64,000 nucleotides of DNA from Triangularia verruculosa (taxonomy: Eukaryota; Ascomycota; Sordariomycetes; Sordariales; Podosporaceae), in contig MU863883.1 in the NCBI GenBank assembly GCA_033296885.1, positions 62,001 through 126,000 on the forward strand. The letters run 5' to 3'. The notes under the pieces were generated by a model. It saw nothing but the letters and a program-made list of their open reading frames with translations, did no database searches and had not been told where the DNA came from. Numbering within the stretch: position 1 is the stretch's first letter; each line of letters begins with the position of its first letter. Below, in pieces: positions 43,001-55,029 of the stretch. The position numbers were made by a program, and so were the translations under genes.

Positions 43001-43275
43001 TCAATCTTTCAACTTGCTCATGCGTTGCAATGCTTGCCTCCCTTCCCAGTGGTATCATATGTGTGTGTGTCATTTCATTCCCAATCCCATCCAATATCTC
43101 CATCACATGTCATATCCTCCCAAAAAAGAAAGTTCAAAAACGCCTTTCCATCAAGGGTGTTGTTTCATCCCTTCGTTAGTAAACGTCCCGGCTTTATTCC
43201 AGAAACAAACAAAAAACTCCATGCCATGCTGATGTCGATGTGTAAAAAAAAAATGCAGCCTGATGCCTCCAGAGT
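40079..43275. other. 3.2-kb convergent intergenic region without a supported gene
   Basis: It lies between the 3' ends of the BCS1-like gene and the disordered-protein gene. A 12-base T run follows the first stop at 40092-40103. The longest frame (40211-40798, plus) lacks an early ATG and a recognisable product. Much longer than two 3' UTRs need; it could hold a non-coding RNA, but nothing in the sequence shows one. Confidence 0.45.
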
Positions 43276-44541
43276 TTAGACCCTCCCAATGAACTTGACA
43301 CTCCTCCTCCTGGCCGATAGCCCAGCCAGAATCCCCCTCTTCTGCCTCTCCGTATTTGGTGACGTCGGCGACAGGATATCGCTCGGCAGTCCTGGCTGCG
43401 AACCACTCATCACAATAGCGTTCTTCTTGACGGCCTTGAGTATATCGTTATAGGTAATTGGCGTCTGCGGCGTCTTGTCGCCAATCCTGTTGCTGTTGCT
43501 GTTCTCTCTTTCTTCCTCGTCGTGCACCTCCAGTTGATCCTCCGAGGCCGAGATGGACTGCTGCAGCGAGCTGCGCTTAGTGTTGGCCGATGATGTCGAC
43601 GGTCTCGGCTGGTGTGGCACACTAGAGCCCGAAGTGTCAAGAGTAGGCCGGCTCTTCTTGCGGGCCAGGCTAAACGACCTCGTGACACCCTTGAGAATCT
43701 GAGTGGGCGTCCGTGGTGTTTTGGCCGAGATGGGGGTCGCCTCGCTCTCCAAGCTGTCAAGCGCCTTTGGCACCGTGTCCAGCGAGTAGTGGGATCCGTT
43801 GGCGTAGGGGTCAATGCTCAAGAACGGGTGAGGCTTCCTCTTGTTGGTGAGAATATCAGAGAGCAGACTGCTGCTGCTTCGCCTGTTGGGGTTGCTCCGG
43901 GCCGAGAGACTGCTTGCTGGTGTGACTGGTCGATCACCAGAAGGAACGGGTGCTGTTGTGGATGGTTTGACAGACACGGACTCGGACGACTCGGTGCTAT
44001 GCCTTGTCCTGCTTGTGTCCAGAGATGATGAGCTCGGTGAAACGGACCGCTGCTTTTTCAGTGAGAGGTTGACAATCGAGGGTTTGCCTGCAAACACCAC
44101 CGATACCACTCTTGCCGTAACCTGCTGGCTGCCCCTTCGAGTAGCTGCGGTGGGGGAGTCGGGGTCCTCGATGCTCGAGTCATAGTCGTACTCTGAAAAA
44201 TCGTCGGCGTCGGAGGAAGCGTCCTCTTCGGAAGAAAGATAGATGTCATGCGGTGTGGTGGCCTGTCCTTCCTCTCCTCCCAGCTTCAGTCCATGATTGT
44301 CCAGCATCCTTGACGCCCTCCGTGAACTCTTCCTAGGAAGCTCGGGGATCTTGTCGACGGGGTTTGTGCGAACCCTCTTGGGGCTCGGAGCCAGTGTGTC
44401 GGGATGTTCCTCGTCCATATTGTGATATTCGTCAAAGATGGGTTCGTCAAATTGTGCTGCTGTTTGCTTGTTCGTATATGCGATATCCGGTTGCCCGTCT
44501 GTCTCTCTGGCCTGTGAAAGGTGACTGTCGGCCAATGGCAT
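43276..44541 (-). CDS. Unrecognised Ser/Thr-Pro-rich, largely disordered protein
   Basis: A single frame of 421 residues runs from the ATG at 44541 to the stop at 43276. The protein is low in hydrophobic segments and has many S/T-P sites (for example ISAKTPRTPTQIL and KTPQTPITYNDIL), basic patches with KRVRTNP and KKSRP, and acidic stretches such as SSEEDASSDADDFSEYD. Two short parts look more constrained: ARVVSVVFAGKPSIVNLSLK in the middle, and a basic end (SARRRSVKFIGRV). The pattern suggests a nuclear phosphoprotein, perhaps a target of cyclin-dependent or MAP kinases. I do not recognise a family. Length, codon use and the clean frame support a real gene. Confidence 0.75.
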   Translation of the reverse strand: MPLADSHLSQARETDGQPDIAYTNKQTAAQFDEPIFDEYHNMDEEHPDTLAPSPKRVRTNPVDKIPELPRKSSRRASRMLDNHGLKLGGEEGQATTPHDIYLSSEEDASSDADDFSEYDYDSSIEDPDSPTAATRRGSQQVTARVVSVVFAGKPSIVNLSLKKQRSVSPSSSSLDTSRTRHSTESSESVSVKPSTTAPVPSGDRPVTPASSLSARSNPNRRSSSSLLSDILTNKRKPHPFLSIDPYANGSHYSLDTVPKALDSLESEATPISAKTPRTPTQILKGVTRSFSLARKKSRPTLDTSGSSVPHQPRPSTSSANTKRSSLQQSISASEDQLEVHDEEERENSNSNRIGDKTPQTPITYNDILKAVKKNAIVMSGSQPGLPSDILSPTSPNTERQKRGILAGLSARRRSVKFIGRV

Positions 44542-44996
44542 GATCCTCCAGAAAGGTTGTATATGTAACTCAAGCAAGTGGCCAAGGGATATAAGAGTCT
44601 CGTAGTGGGGGAGGGCAAGCAAAGCTGAGGATCACTGGAATGGGGCGTGGACTATGTATGGGGGACTGAGGACTAGAAGAATGGCAGCAGGTTCCAAGAG
44701 GGCGGGAGGGTTTATTTTAATGCAGAGCTACAGCAGGACAGGGTGACGGCCGAGCCAAGAAGTGGGCGTAACGGTCTGCAAGAACCGGGCCCGCCGTCAC
44801 TCTCAGCCATGGTGGTGATGGTTGGAGGGCTGGTGCATCAGAGGGTACGTACCCCCACCTCCGTTTTCCTGATCTGACGGAACGGATGAACGGCCTGGGG
44901 CTGCCCTGTCTTTTGCACTCGCATAACAAGCAAGCCTCTCCCAGGCCCAGTCACGTCCTGGACAGAAAAACTGGCACTGCGAAGCGGGAATAAAGC

Positions 44997-45085
44997 ATTA
45001 AAAGATAACGAATAGGCCTTAGTAAATATCAAGAATACCTTAAAATATGCCCTTAATACGTTAAAAGATAGTAATACGCCCTAAG
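44997..45085. repeat. AT-rich imperfect repeat cluster
   Basis: Three related units lie close together: TTAAAAGATAACGAATAGG, then CTTAAAATATGCCCTTAA, then TTAAAAGATAGTAATACGC followed by CCTAAG. The first and third are near-copies about 62 bases apart. The segment is much richer in A and T than its surroundings. It could be a remnant of a small repetitive element, or chance. Confidence 0.5.
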
Positions 45086-46878
45086 AAGAAAGTGAATAGT
45101 CCATTTCTACCATTTTAAAGGTGTGATCTTGGCTTGCAGTACCAATTATTTTGTCCACAGCGTGCCAGTGACCACACAGCACATTCCCCCTGCCCAACCC
45201 CTGCCTTCGTCAAGACCCCTGCCCGATCGGTTGCCAAGGATCGCGACCGAAGAAGTTCGAGTCGGATGAGTGTGAGCTGCCTTAGTTCATCCTAAGAAGC
45301 AAAAGGGATTGGGACATCTCCGTAGAGCGGAAAAAAAAGTGTGCCTCTATGCCAATTCAGCCAGTTATCCCCGTGAGCGGTGGTAGTCAAGACAGGAGCG
45401 AAAGTGCAAAGGACGGACGCTGGTTGGCCTGAAAATGGTGTTTCAGGTAAAAGCTCCTTCTCTCGTCTTCTTTTCCCGCAACGTGGACGACCGCCAAGAG
45501 TTCCCCGAACACCACGCACCCACCACACTTAATAATTAGTGCACAACGACATCTGCAGAGATCTAGCGCCGACCATGACCATCATTCTCTTATTCCTGTC
45601 TTACACGTCAGGCGCATCACCCAGCGGAGCATCTCATAATGCCGGCTGCTGGCTGGGAACTGCATTCCATCAGATGCACCTGCAACTGAGCAGCAGCGCC
45701 CAATCCGGTTTTTTGATCACAGCCACCACCACCTCTCAAAGTTTGTATCTTTTGATCGTCATCAACCCCCTCTTTTTTCCTCTTGTAAGTCAGCCCCAAT
45801 CAGGTGCTCGACCAGAGAAGCTAGTTTACACCCCGACCCCTTCAAAGAATTTTTCTCTCTCTCCTCATCGTTCGACGGTTTTACCCCCACTACGACCAGT
45901 CATTGGCAGAAACACAACCCCTCACAAGAAGGGGTTGACCCCGTTACTGAGTAAAATGATTGGATATCTCAACTCGGAGCCGGGCGGCAAGCAACGGCGA
46001 GCTTCCTCCAAACGGCCGGTTCGGATTGGAGGGGAACTGATCGCCTCTCTCTCTTGCACCTGCAGCAAAGTCACGCTACGCTTCCTTTCCATTTCGAGTT
46101 TGAAAGATAAACGAAGAGGCGAAAAATACTCATGTGTGTCTTCTACAACGTGTCCAACGTGAGGGGAAGTGGACAACACACCACCACCACCTTAACGGAG
46201 CATAACTCGGATCTCCTCCGGCGGCTGGACACATTCCTCCGGCTGTATCGGTAAGTTTTGAACTGTCTCCATTGAGTGACAGTCCGGGATCTCCCAGTGC
46301 CGTTCATGATCGCCCGTCGGCCACTCTGACCTTCCGTGGGGGGAGGGGAGGGAGGACTCCCAAAAACGTTGGGTCGGTCATTCATGCTTTCGCTCTTTGG
46401 CCCCCCAGCCCCAGATCTGTCTGTCCATGCTTGTGTAGTTTCCAAGCCCGTTCCATCAGCCAACTTGTCAACTTTGTCGGATGCATTCCAACCCGCGCCT
46501 TTTTTTCTTCTACAGCCCTTAAACAGCCCAAAACCCGACAGCCGACCCGATTCCCAAGGCTGGGCCGAGCGGGCAGATGTCTTAACCTCTCACATCCCGG
46601 GACGCGCGAATCACCAGCCTTGTCGAACTTTATTGTGCTGTTCTGACACTGTGGCTGGGCCTACTAAGAGGTCAGAGGTCAGAGTTCGTCAGCGGCCAGT
46701 TCGTTGAAGAGAGGCAGCCGCTTAGATAGACCGAACTGACCACAACACCATGGTCGCAGTCACGGAATACTCTTCCGTTTTTTTTGTTTCTGACTGCCGC
46801 CATTCGCGGCATAAACCTACACATTACAGATAACGGAGAACATCCCTCTTCAGCCCACCGGCCGCCCTCCTCCCCCTC

Positions 46879-46892
46879 CTCGCGGCCGCGAG
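46879..46892. promoter_or_regulatory. 14-bp perfect GC palindrome
   Basis: CTCGCGGCCGCGAG is a perfect palindrome within the gene-free interval. Inverted CGG-type half sites are bound by fungal zinc-cluster regulators, but there is no adjacent gene to support a role. Confidence 0.25.
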
Positions 46893-49800
46893 AAAAGGGG
46901 CAAGGCGTCGTCGTTCGGCCCCTATCACACAGAATACCAACCGCTTGCTGTTCTGTTTGCCCTGCCTGATTTATGATTTAGGCCTCGCTTTGAGGACACA
47001 TTGTGCAATAGTCATTTTCTTGAATTTGGTGTGGCTTCTCGAGGCACGACCGACCGGGCATTATGGCGGGCGTACTACAACATCCATCCATGCCGAGATT
47101 ATGTATTGTACAGAACTGCAAGATGGGGAACCCCTTGCCCGTGCGTGCAGTTTCTGTAAGAGGTCAAGTAAGACGAAGGATAAGGGTCATCAAGGTCCAT
47201 CTCTTGTCACGGACGGATCATCTCCCCCCGGGTCCGTTTTGGCGTACTTTTGTAACCGTGGTCCTTTTGCGGGCGATATGTCGATAAGATGCTCCGGCAT
47301 GTCGATGCAAGTAAGATCTCTGAATGTGTGGACCCGGCAAGACGGCATCTGACATGCAACTTTGGCAAACAACCCCCAAAATCCAATATCACAAACGGTC
47401 TTCAGGAATGGCTTCAATAGGGAATCTCACCATATTGTAAGCCACAAACCGCGGACGCGAACATGGACATGAAAACGCGCAAAATGTCAAATCGGCGGCT
47501 GCGGGTGCAGGTGCTGAGCGCGTGAGCGTTGTATCACCGCCTTGTTGATTCCTGTACGATGGCTGGACAAGATAGGCTCATGGATGGCCTGCATTCCGAG
47601 TTCTTGGTGTGTGGTGGCGTTCTCTACCTGCAAATCAGGAGTACACACTGCCAACGCCTCAGCATGCAGGCTTCAGCTGAGCAGTTCCTTCAGTTGAATT
47701 TTTCTGAAGCCTTTCTCAATCCGGAACCCGAAAACAAAAGAGCGGTCGGACAACGTTATCTGACCGCTTGGACAATAGGTTTGAAGGTTGGGTGAGGTGA
47801 GGGTGGGCGTCTTGTGTCGGCGGTGTTGCCCGGTCTTGGCCCTGTGGTTGAACTGTTTCGAATTGTCCCAAGCCCTCAACCTCGTGGACGACCTCAGCGC
47901 GTGGGTGTATGGAGATAGTTACCAGCGACCAATTGTCTGTCCAAAAATGGTCAGTATTATCGGCGACTCTGGAAACTCGTGGCGACCCTCTCCCAAGGTT
48001 AGCCGTCTCACCACGCGCGAACGCTTCTGTCAATTTACTCATAGAGTATCCAGATCTCTTGCGGCACGTCAGTATCAGCCACTCATTTAAGCACTGTTTC
48101 CATTGGAAAAATGCGATTCCTTTCTGGACAATGTCTCGCTCAGACGCATTCTCATCTCAAGTCAAGATTGCTTTGTCGAAACGCTTTTGACATTCTGTGA
48201 CGCTTCAGATCGCGTGTGTGTGCGACGAACAACCACCATCATCTCTCCTGCATGGCGCACTGCATGAGAATCGCACGGCGCCTGGGCGCTGTGGGTGGTC
48301 CGTTTTTGGACGGTCCTATAAACGGAGGAGGCCACCCGCGATAGTATTGGAGAAAAAAAGCTCAGAAGAGCAATGTCACCCCCTCGGCGGCAGGGGAAAC
48401 AATATTCGAGAACTGTAATATCTCGATGTGTTTGATGTGAGTTGTAGTGCATCAAACAGACGATCAATCGGCTCGATTTCATGTCGTTGCTCATCTTCAT
48501 GACTTCTCTCCCCTCTTCCAAATGATAAAGATTCCAAACCCATCCCAGGGCGTTGGTGTCTGAGCTGTTGCGTCATGAGGTCCAAGCTTCTCTTCTTTCT
48601 CACACTCCCGCCAATCACAGTCGAATCTTTTTCTTGATTTGGACTGCAGGAACTATCCCGATCTAGCCTAGCGCTCATCGTTGTCTCGTTGGCGTTACTA
48701 AAAATGTTTCATCCGTGGGGCGGCAAGCGACGGGTGAACCAAAGACCCTGAACCCTGGATTTCGACTACCGATCCGGGGACAAGGGTTGTTTGTGTAAGG
48801 TAAGCATCTATCAACTTCAACCGAGTCCTGTTTATCTGTCAGAAACATCAACAATCACCGATTCTGCAAGTAATACCGAGCAAACGATGAGAAACTGAAT
48901 CAGTCCCACCGACCGGGCTAAGGTATAAGTGTGTAACGGAGAAGCTGACCAGCCAACAATGCCAAACTGACAGGCTGCGATTTTGACTGCGGATGCGGCT
49001 GACTGGGCTGAGGTCGAGAAGCCTGAAAGAAGGATCACAAGCTAGAGCCCAGAAATCAGATACGGTGACCATTGCTCCGTCCCAAAGGCAAGCAGCTTTC
49101 GTCTTCGAGAAGTCGATTGTACATACATTGGGGAATGGGGAGAGTCTGGCACATCGTCTTTGACCGGGCTTTTACCTCAAACTCACACTGGAATTCGGGC
49201 TTCACTAGTCGAAGCGTAAAGACGGCATGTGGACAACTACGAACACGATGTCTCATATCCTTCAAGTCTCGGCAATCTTTTTTACGTCGAGAAGCACCAA
49301 ATCTGATGTTCTAGACTTCATGTCTCGTCTCGGCCTTCTTCGTCTTCATCGCCTGTCAGGATTATGCCGATTCCAACTGACAAGCTTCCAGACTATTTCC
49401 CATCTGGAAATGCCGAGCTGGATAATACCCCAGATCTTTCCTCCGGGAACACACCCTCATAATGCTGCTAGCGGATGATCGCCTTCCCCGCCGCTGATGG
49501 CGCCGCATATTCACCCGTCTGTGCCACACCCAACGGCAAGAAGACACAGATAAACAGATCAGATACCGTTTTGTGGGCTTTGCTGGTCTGTCTTGCTTAT
49601 TCACGCTCTAGCCTGCCAGCCCGGTCTCGAGTTTGAGAACACCTGGAATGCATCAGTTGCCACGACCCGATCAACTGATTCAGCCCATTCAACCATTTAC
49701 TGTTTTCCTTATCAGACCAAGTAGACCACCCATCTTTGTCACCAACAATACCAAATCCGGTACCTTGGAGTAGTCTGATATCAGAAAGCCAGCTCGGAGC

Positions 49801-52114
49801 CAAGCGGCCCGACCAACATCCAACGGCTGGCTCACTCCCGACAAGGCCCTGATACACGCGGGGCGGAGGCGCAGTTCTCTTCAGACCTGCTTCAAGCCAA
49901 CCTACCAGTCAGAGTCTGAGATAAGACTTATCTTTTTCCTTCGGTAGTTGACACTTTTCCATCCGTACTCGCCCTTACTGGCTCAGTCGGCCTTGGATGA
50001 GCCGGGACCTTGCCCGGGTTGGCTATCCGGGGTCAAGTGCTTACTTAGGATTTAAGGATCTGTACCCCGGATTGTCTGGGCAGATAACATAGCTGCTCAG
50101 CCGCTCGGGAATGCTTTAACTTCCGACGGGAGTTGTAGAAACGGGGGCGGGGGTTGCTGGCCCGGGATCGGGCATATTCAATGACAGCCTCTTCACAGGT
50201 TCAACGGAGGAGGGGAGATGTTGCATTCAAGTGCCGGTAAGGCAGCAATATGGTAGCCCTAATGTATCATGGGAGTATTGTCGGCCAAGTAATCCGATCT
50301 CAGCCCCTGAGGCTTCGACACTATCAGCCTCACCATCACAAGACTCACCATCCAGAAGTCACCAACTCCGAATCTGCCACCACGTGCTCAAAACGGTCTG
50401 AATAACTGCACTTCAATCCCAACATCCCAGAGTGTGCTCCGTTGCCACATTAAATGCACGCTTCATTGTAGGTTACCTAGAAGGTATGCAAAGTCCAGAA
50501 CAGGAAAGACTCCAGGTATGACGAAAATCCTGTTCCTGTACCATGACATCCACCATTTCAGGCACCATCAACCACACCCTTGGCCACTTTCTCTCACACC
50601 TTCTAGAACCTCCAACCATTCTGCCCCAACTCACAAGCAAGATAAACAATTTGACCCAGATATATCTCTTTTCATCCATCATACATCCAAAACGGACATC
50701 CCCCAAAATGCAACCATCGCCCATCTCGTCGTCATAATCTTCCCCCAAATCACAAAAAAAACTGGGTGTTGTTGTTGTCGAATGCAACTCATTTGCTGCA
50801 GACTGACGTAATAACCCAACGTCCTGCCCCCCAATGTCATCGTAGCATTCCCACCCCAAAGATCATCCAACCTAACCACCTAACAACCATATCACGCAAG
50901 ATTTAACCGTATGTATTCAATCTATAGTTCCGGTACTATAGAGACGTTCATGAGTGAAATTTTCGGATAATTACACCCCCGGTTCTGAAGGTCGCGGTGT
51001 GAGATTAAGGATTGCCTCGTTTTTTCTCAAGTCGCGCAGCTTGACTGGGACCGAGGGATGATGTATTGGTCAGGTAAACAGTCTTTTGAGTATAGGTACC
51101 AACACCCACAAATCCCGACGAGATGCTATCTATCGCTCATAACATCCTCAGTTCGGATCGGTGTCGCGTGCAATGATGGCCGCCCGGAAGACCGGAATAT
51201 CCTACCGTCAATCGAGTCTAATCGTAGGACTTCATGGCATTCTCAACATCTCCTCTACCCAGACCAAAGTCAACAGACCAGTAGACTCAACGAGGCTCAC
51301 ACCTCAAATACCCCAACTCCTTAACCAGACCCCGAAAGCACAACAGCAACCATGACTCGCAATAACACAAACTCATCAAACAAGTATGCCTTTTCATAGA
51401 ATAATATTATAACTGTGTATAGCTGGCACTCGGCCCAACCGGCGACGAGCCACAAGTTTAGTACAGGGCAACATATACAGTGTGCGAAAAGAAATTTCAA
51501 AAAATGATAAGAACAAACAATGAATGCAACCCCCCGCCCCCTCTCCAACAGACTCCGGCTTGTTTTTTATCAACTCCGATGTGGCAAGCGAAAAACCCCG
51601 GCTCGCCCGCTCTAAAAACCCAACCGCATCCCAAGATGACCTGGCAGCTCCGGCGTCGTCGCTCATTGATGCCAATCTCATGAAAGCCATGCGTCCGTCG
51701 TCTTTACATACCATACCACCCAGCCCGCCCTTTCCCATAGAGGCTCACACAGCCTTGGTCGCCATGGCAGCCCACATAAACCATTTTGTCCCCGCCGTGT
51801 AGTCCCCCCAAGCAAGTAATCATGAGAAGCCCCGAATTCGTGATGCAATGTGTATTTTTCCCCGCGTATAACTCCGTAGATAGATACCGAGATGTCATTA
51901 TTATGTTTAATGAGGGAAACCGCCCCGAGCTCGGCACGCGAAAAAAAAGAATGCGCCCGGACCCATGAGTGCTGCACTCGCCTTTCGTATACGCTCCAGT
52001 CGCAAGATTATGAGCCCGGCTCATGACCGAGACTCCAGTGACTCAAGCAGAAGCTTCGTAGCGTAGACAGGAAGATCATGTTCACACCAACACGACCTCC
52101 CCTACCAAGCTAAT

Positions 52115-53235
52115 TTAGGCCTTGCGAGACCGAGTAGAGGTGCCGTTGGTCTTGACACCGGTGGCCTTGACGTCCTTGCCATGGATGATGGTGCTCGGGT
52201 CGGGAAGAGGAGCCTGAGACATTCTGCGGACAGCCTTGCGGCCGGTGGGGCGCTTGCCGTCCTTCTTGTAGGTGGCGAAGTAGAAGGAGATGAAGAGAAA
52301 CAGGTACGAGCTGAGGATACCAATGCCGGAGAAGGCAGCGAACTCCTCACCCGCGCACTCGCCAGCGGAGGGCATCCAGGGCCAGTAGGTCGAGGTGAAG
52401 TAGGTGTACGACGCGAAGTAGACGAAGCCTTTGACGTAGTGTTAGTCAAACTGAGCCAAAGCACCGGGATGGGGTGGCTTAAACTTACCAAGATCAATGA
52501 CGAACTGGATGATCTGGAGACGAGTGATCCACTCCTTCCACCAGATCTTAACGCCACGCGCGCTCTGGAAGTAGTACCAGTACATGACGACATGGACGAG
52601 AAGGTTGAGGCAGATGACAACCCAGGAAACGGCGGTGGAACCAATGAGCTGGGTGTAGCAAAGCAGGGCGGTAGCGCCGTGGTGGTAGCAGTGAAGGAAG
52701 GTGAGGGGCTTCTTCTTGAGGAAGAGAAAGCAGGTATCCAACAGCTCGAGGTACTTGGTGAGGTAGTTCAACTGATCATTGTTAGTACGGCGTCCAATTA
52801 ACTATGGAAAACTAGCGGTCAACTTACATAGTAGAGGACGACCATGGGCTGAGTCCAGCCGCCATCAGCATCGCAGATGGAAAAGAAGAGGCCCTTGCGA
52901 ACAACAGTGGGAAGCATCTGCTCAATGAAGAGAGCGAGGAGGATGCCGGAAATGGCGGTCAGGTAAAAGTTGTGGATCAGGAAGAGCGTCCTGAGCTTGA
53001 AGGCCTCGCGGTTGCGCATGTACTCTCGGCCGCCGAAGATGATGGCATAGTAGATGACGATGAAGATACTCGTCTCCTTGAGGGTAGACATGGGAGTCTG
53101 GCCGGGCTGGAAGCGAAAGTCATCGGCGGGATAGCCAACAACCTTCTCGAAGGCCTTGTTGAAGATGGGCCAAAGGTGGATGCCGAATGGCCGGTCCAGC
53201 GTTGGGACCGGCAGCTGGTCGAGGATCGAAGCCAT
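52115..53235 (-). CDS. ELO-family very-long-chain fatty acid elongase (3-ketoacyl-CoA synthase)
   Basis: Exons 53235-52828, 52771-52489 and 52428-52115 on the reverse strand give 334 residues with good GTAAGT donors. Several hydrophobic segments span the protein. The junctions rebuild typical ELO sequence: YYLNYLTKYLELLDT across intron 1 and VIDLGFVYFASYTYF across intron 2. The histidine box HCYHH is at 163-167, and LVHVVMYWYYFQSA follows, as in the family. ELO proteins condense malonyl-CoA with long-chain acyl-CoA in the ER membrane, the first step of elongation for sphingolipid and membrane fatty acids. The C-terminus is basic (STRSRKA). Which of the yeast Elo1-3 roles it plays cannot be told from sequence. 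Confidence 0.92.
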
Positions 53236-55029
53236 TGCGAAGACAAAACGCGATTAAATCTATCGTAGTTCTCCTGATCGGGGGGAGGGCAGTCAGTACG
53301 AAGCGTCCAGAGAGTAAGGCAGTACAAAAACACGGTGGATAGGTAGGTGTGTTAAGTGCTTACCTGTCACGTTTCTGTTCGGAACACGCGGATGAAAAGC
53401 AAGCGCCCACAGACCGTTTGGAGAAAGGGAAATGCCGGTTCAGCGGCAGGAACCAACCCAAAGAGAAGAGAAGAAAAAGAAGTGTCGCGACACCCAAGCA
53501 GCAGGTACAATTGCCGACAAGAAGGTTTGCGGAAAGTGGTGATGGTGGAAGTTTGGGGCGCGGGAAACCAAATATTTTCAGAACCTGGCAGCTGACGGCC
53601 TGGCGCAAAAGGGGAACTCGCGAACAGGCTAGCCTCAACCACCTTGGCTCATTTCCAGTTCCTGCATGTGAAGTCTCATTTTCCAGCTGACAATTTTTCT
53701 GCCGGCCCAATCATCGCTTGGCATCTCTCGTCTCACCTCGCCGCCCCACCGACACATCGCCAGACCCCGGACCTCGGAATCGAGGATTGGCTTTGTCCGT
53801 GTCCGGTCCAGATTGCGATTCCCACCAACTCCCAGCATCTGCGTGCCAGGTCCAGAGCAGCGGACTGCCTGCCTGCGAAAGAAGTCGGACACGGAGCCAG
53901 ACGCTTCCTGCGCCAGGACTGAGTCGTACGCCATCGCTCACCACGTCTTCCTCTCTCGGCATCCGCCCCCCTTTCCACTGCAGACGTTGCCAGACCGAAA
54001 ACCCACATCTCGGTCCTATCGCAGCGAGCAGGGTGGACACTGCTTTGTTGTCCTGTTGCCCAGGCCGCCGTCAAAAACAACAACAACACTTTTCTCGCCA
54101 TTGGCCAATTCGCTGTCGGGATCGGCGGGACAGCCTGCCGTGCTTTCGAACGCCGGCAAGGCCGGAACGCCAAGCACACGGAGATTGGACGGCGGCTTGG
54201 GTTACCATCAACTCGTCCCGATCCCGGTGCCGCCGATTCCGGGAGTGCATGTGTTCGGAGGCGGTGACTGCGCTTCTGACAAAAAATTGACAGTTGTTTT
54301 AATGACGTATTTTTTTTATATCTGCGGAGCATATAGACGCTCCGTGCCATCGTCTTTTTTCTCACTGTTTAATTGAAGGCATATCGGCACCTTCTCTCCG
54401 TGCCACCAGGTCTTCACCACCTTATTTCGCCATTCATCTCCCAATCGAAGGATGCAACAGTCCTGGAACCAACGGTTTTGAGGTGGAATCTGTATCTGGA
54501 TAAGCCCTCAATAAATAGTAGCGGAACGTGACGCTGAAGAGTGACGGATATCTTTATTGAAGGGTGGTATGAGCGATGCACTCGCAAGATAAAATTGAAA
54601 GCATGGTCGATGACATCGGCTTGATGTTTGAGTATTCGACATTATGCATAAAACGAGGTTCTGGTCATCTCAAGCCACCTGCAAGTCGACACAAGCCACA
54701 TCCAGACCCCACATTAAAAAGTCCGAAACGATCGGTCAATTGAATATTTCTGGTATGCGGGGTCAAGATTCCTGATTCAACGGGAAAGTTAATGAGCTAA
54801 GCGGAGAGATATGCATAACCGAACATGGTTCGATTCTATTAGCCGTCATTGGCTGGAAAGCTGCAACCCACGCACACCTCCAAGCTTCTGATCCCGAGTT
54901 GACTGCATCAAATCAATCGTAACCAAGCCACTTCCCGGCCCAGCCCACTGTCGACATCGAGCTTCCGCTGCCTCCTCCCGGTCTCGGATCCTTCATAGAA
55001 GTCTCCTCTGTCTTTCCACACCTCTCACA
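53236..55029. promoter_or_regulatory. 1.8-kb divergent region between the elongase and Cox6 genes
   Basis: Two promoters lie here. The left side includes a probable 5'UTR intron of the elongase gene. A CCAAT box (read on the minus strand, near 54847) about 180 bp upstream of the Cox6 ATG fits control by the HAP complex of respiratory genes. Long overlapping frames on both strands at 53.7-54.4 kb are mutually exclusive and look like chance in GC-rich sequence. Confidence 0.5.
53274..53363 (-). other. Probable 5'UTR intron of the elongase gene
   Basis: Upstream of the elongase ATG the minus strand reads CAG|GTAAGC, a TACTGAC branch-like site, and GATCAG|GAG, spanning 90 nt. Donor, branch and acceptor are all close to consensus, and no coding frame links them to the ATG, so it would lie in the leader. 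Confidence 0.55.

Larger units (their letters stand above)
44542..52114. other. 7.5-kb gene-free interval
   Basis: Apart from the promoter of the gene ending at 44541 and the 3' flank of the elongase gene, I can support no gene here. Frames up to about 207 codons exist on both strands, but they overlap in antisense, lack family resemblance, and none could be extended by plausible splicing. Base composition is mixed with no long AT-rich (RIP-like) block; the AT-rich repeat at 44997-45085 and a GC palindrome at 46879-46892 are the only small structures I noted. Confidence 0.5.

Noticed and set aside
45575..46162. Possible small secreted protein starting at ATG 45575 with a hydrophobic N-terminus
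   Set aside because: The start context is good, but the rest has no cysteine pattern or family resemblance and no splice support; not enough to call.
53718..54376. Overlapping 187-210-codon frames on both strands between the elongase and Cox6
   Set aside because: They are mutually exclusive antisense frames, lack family resemblance, and lie in a divergent promoter region.
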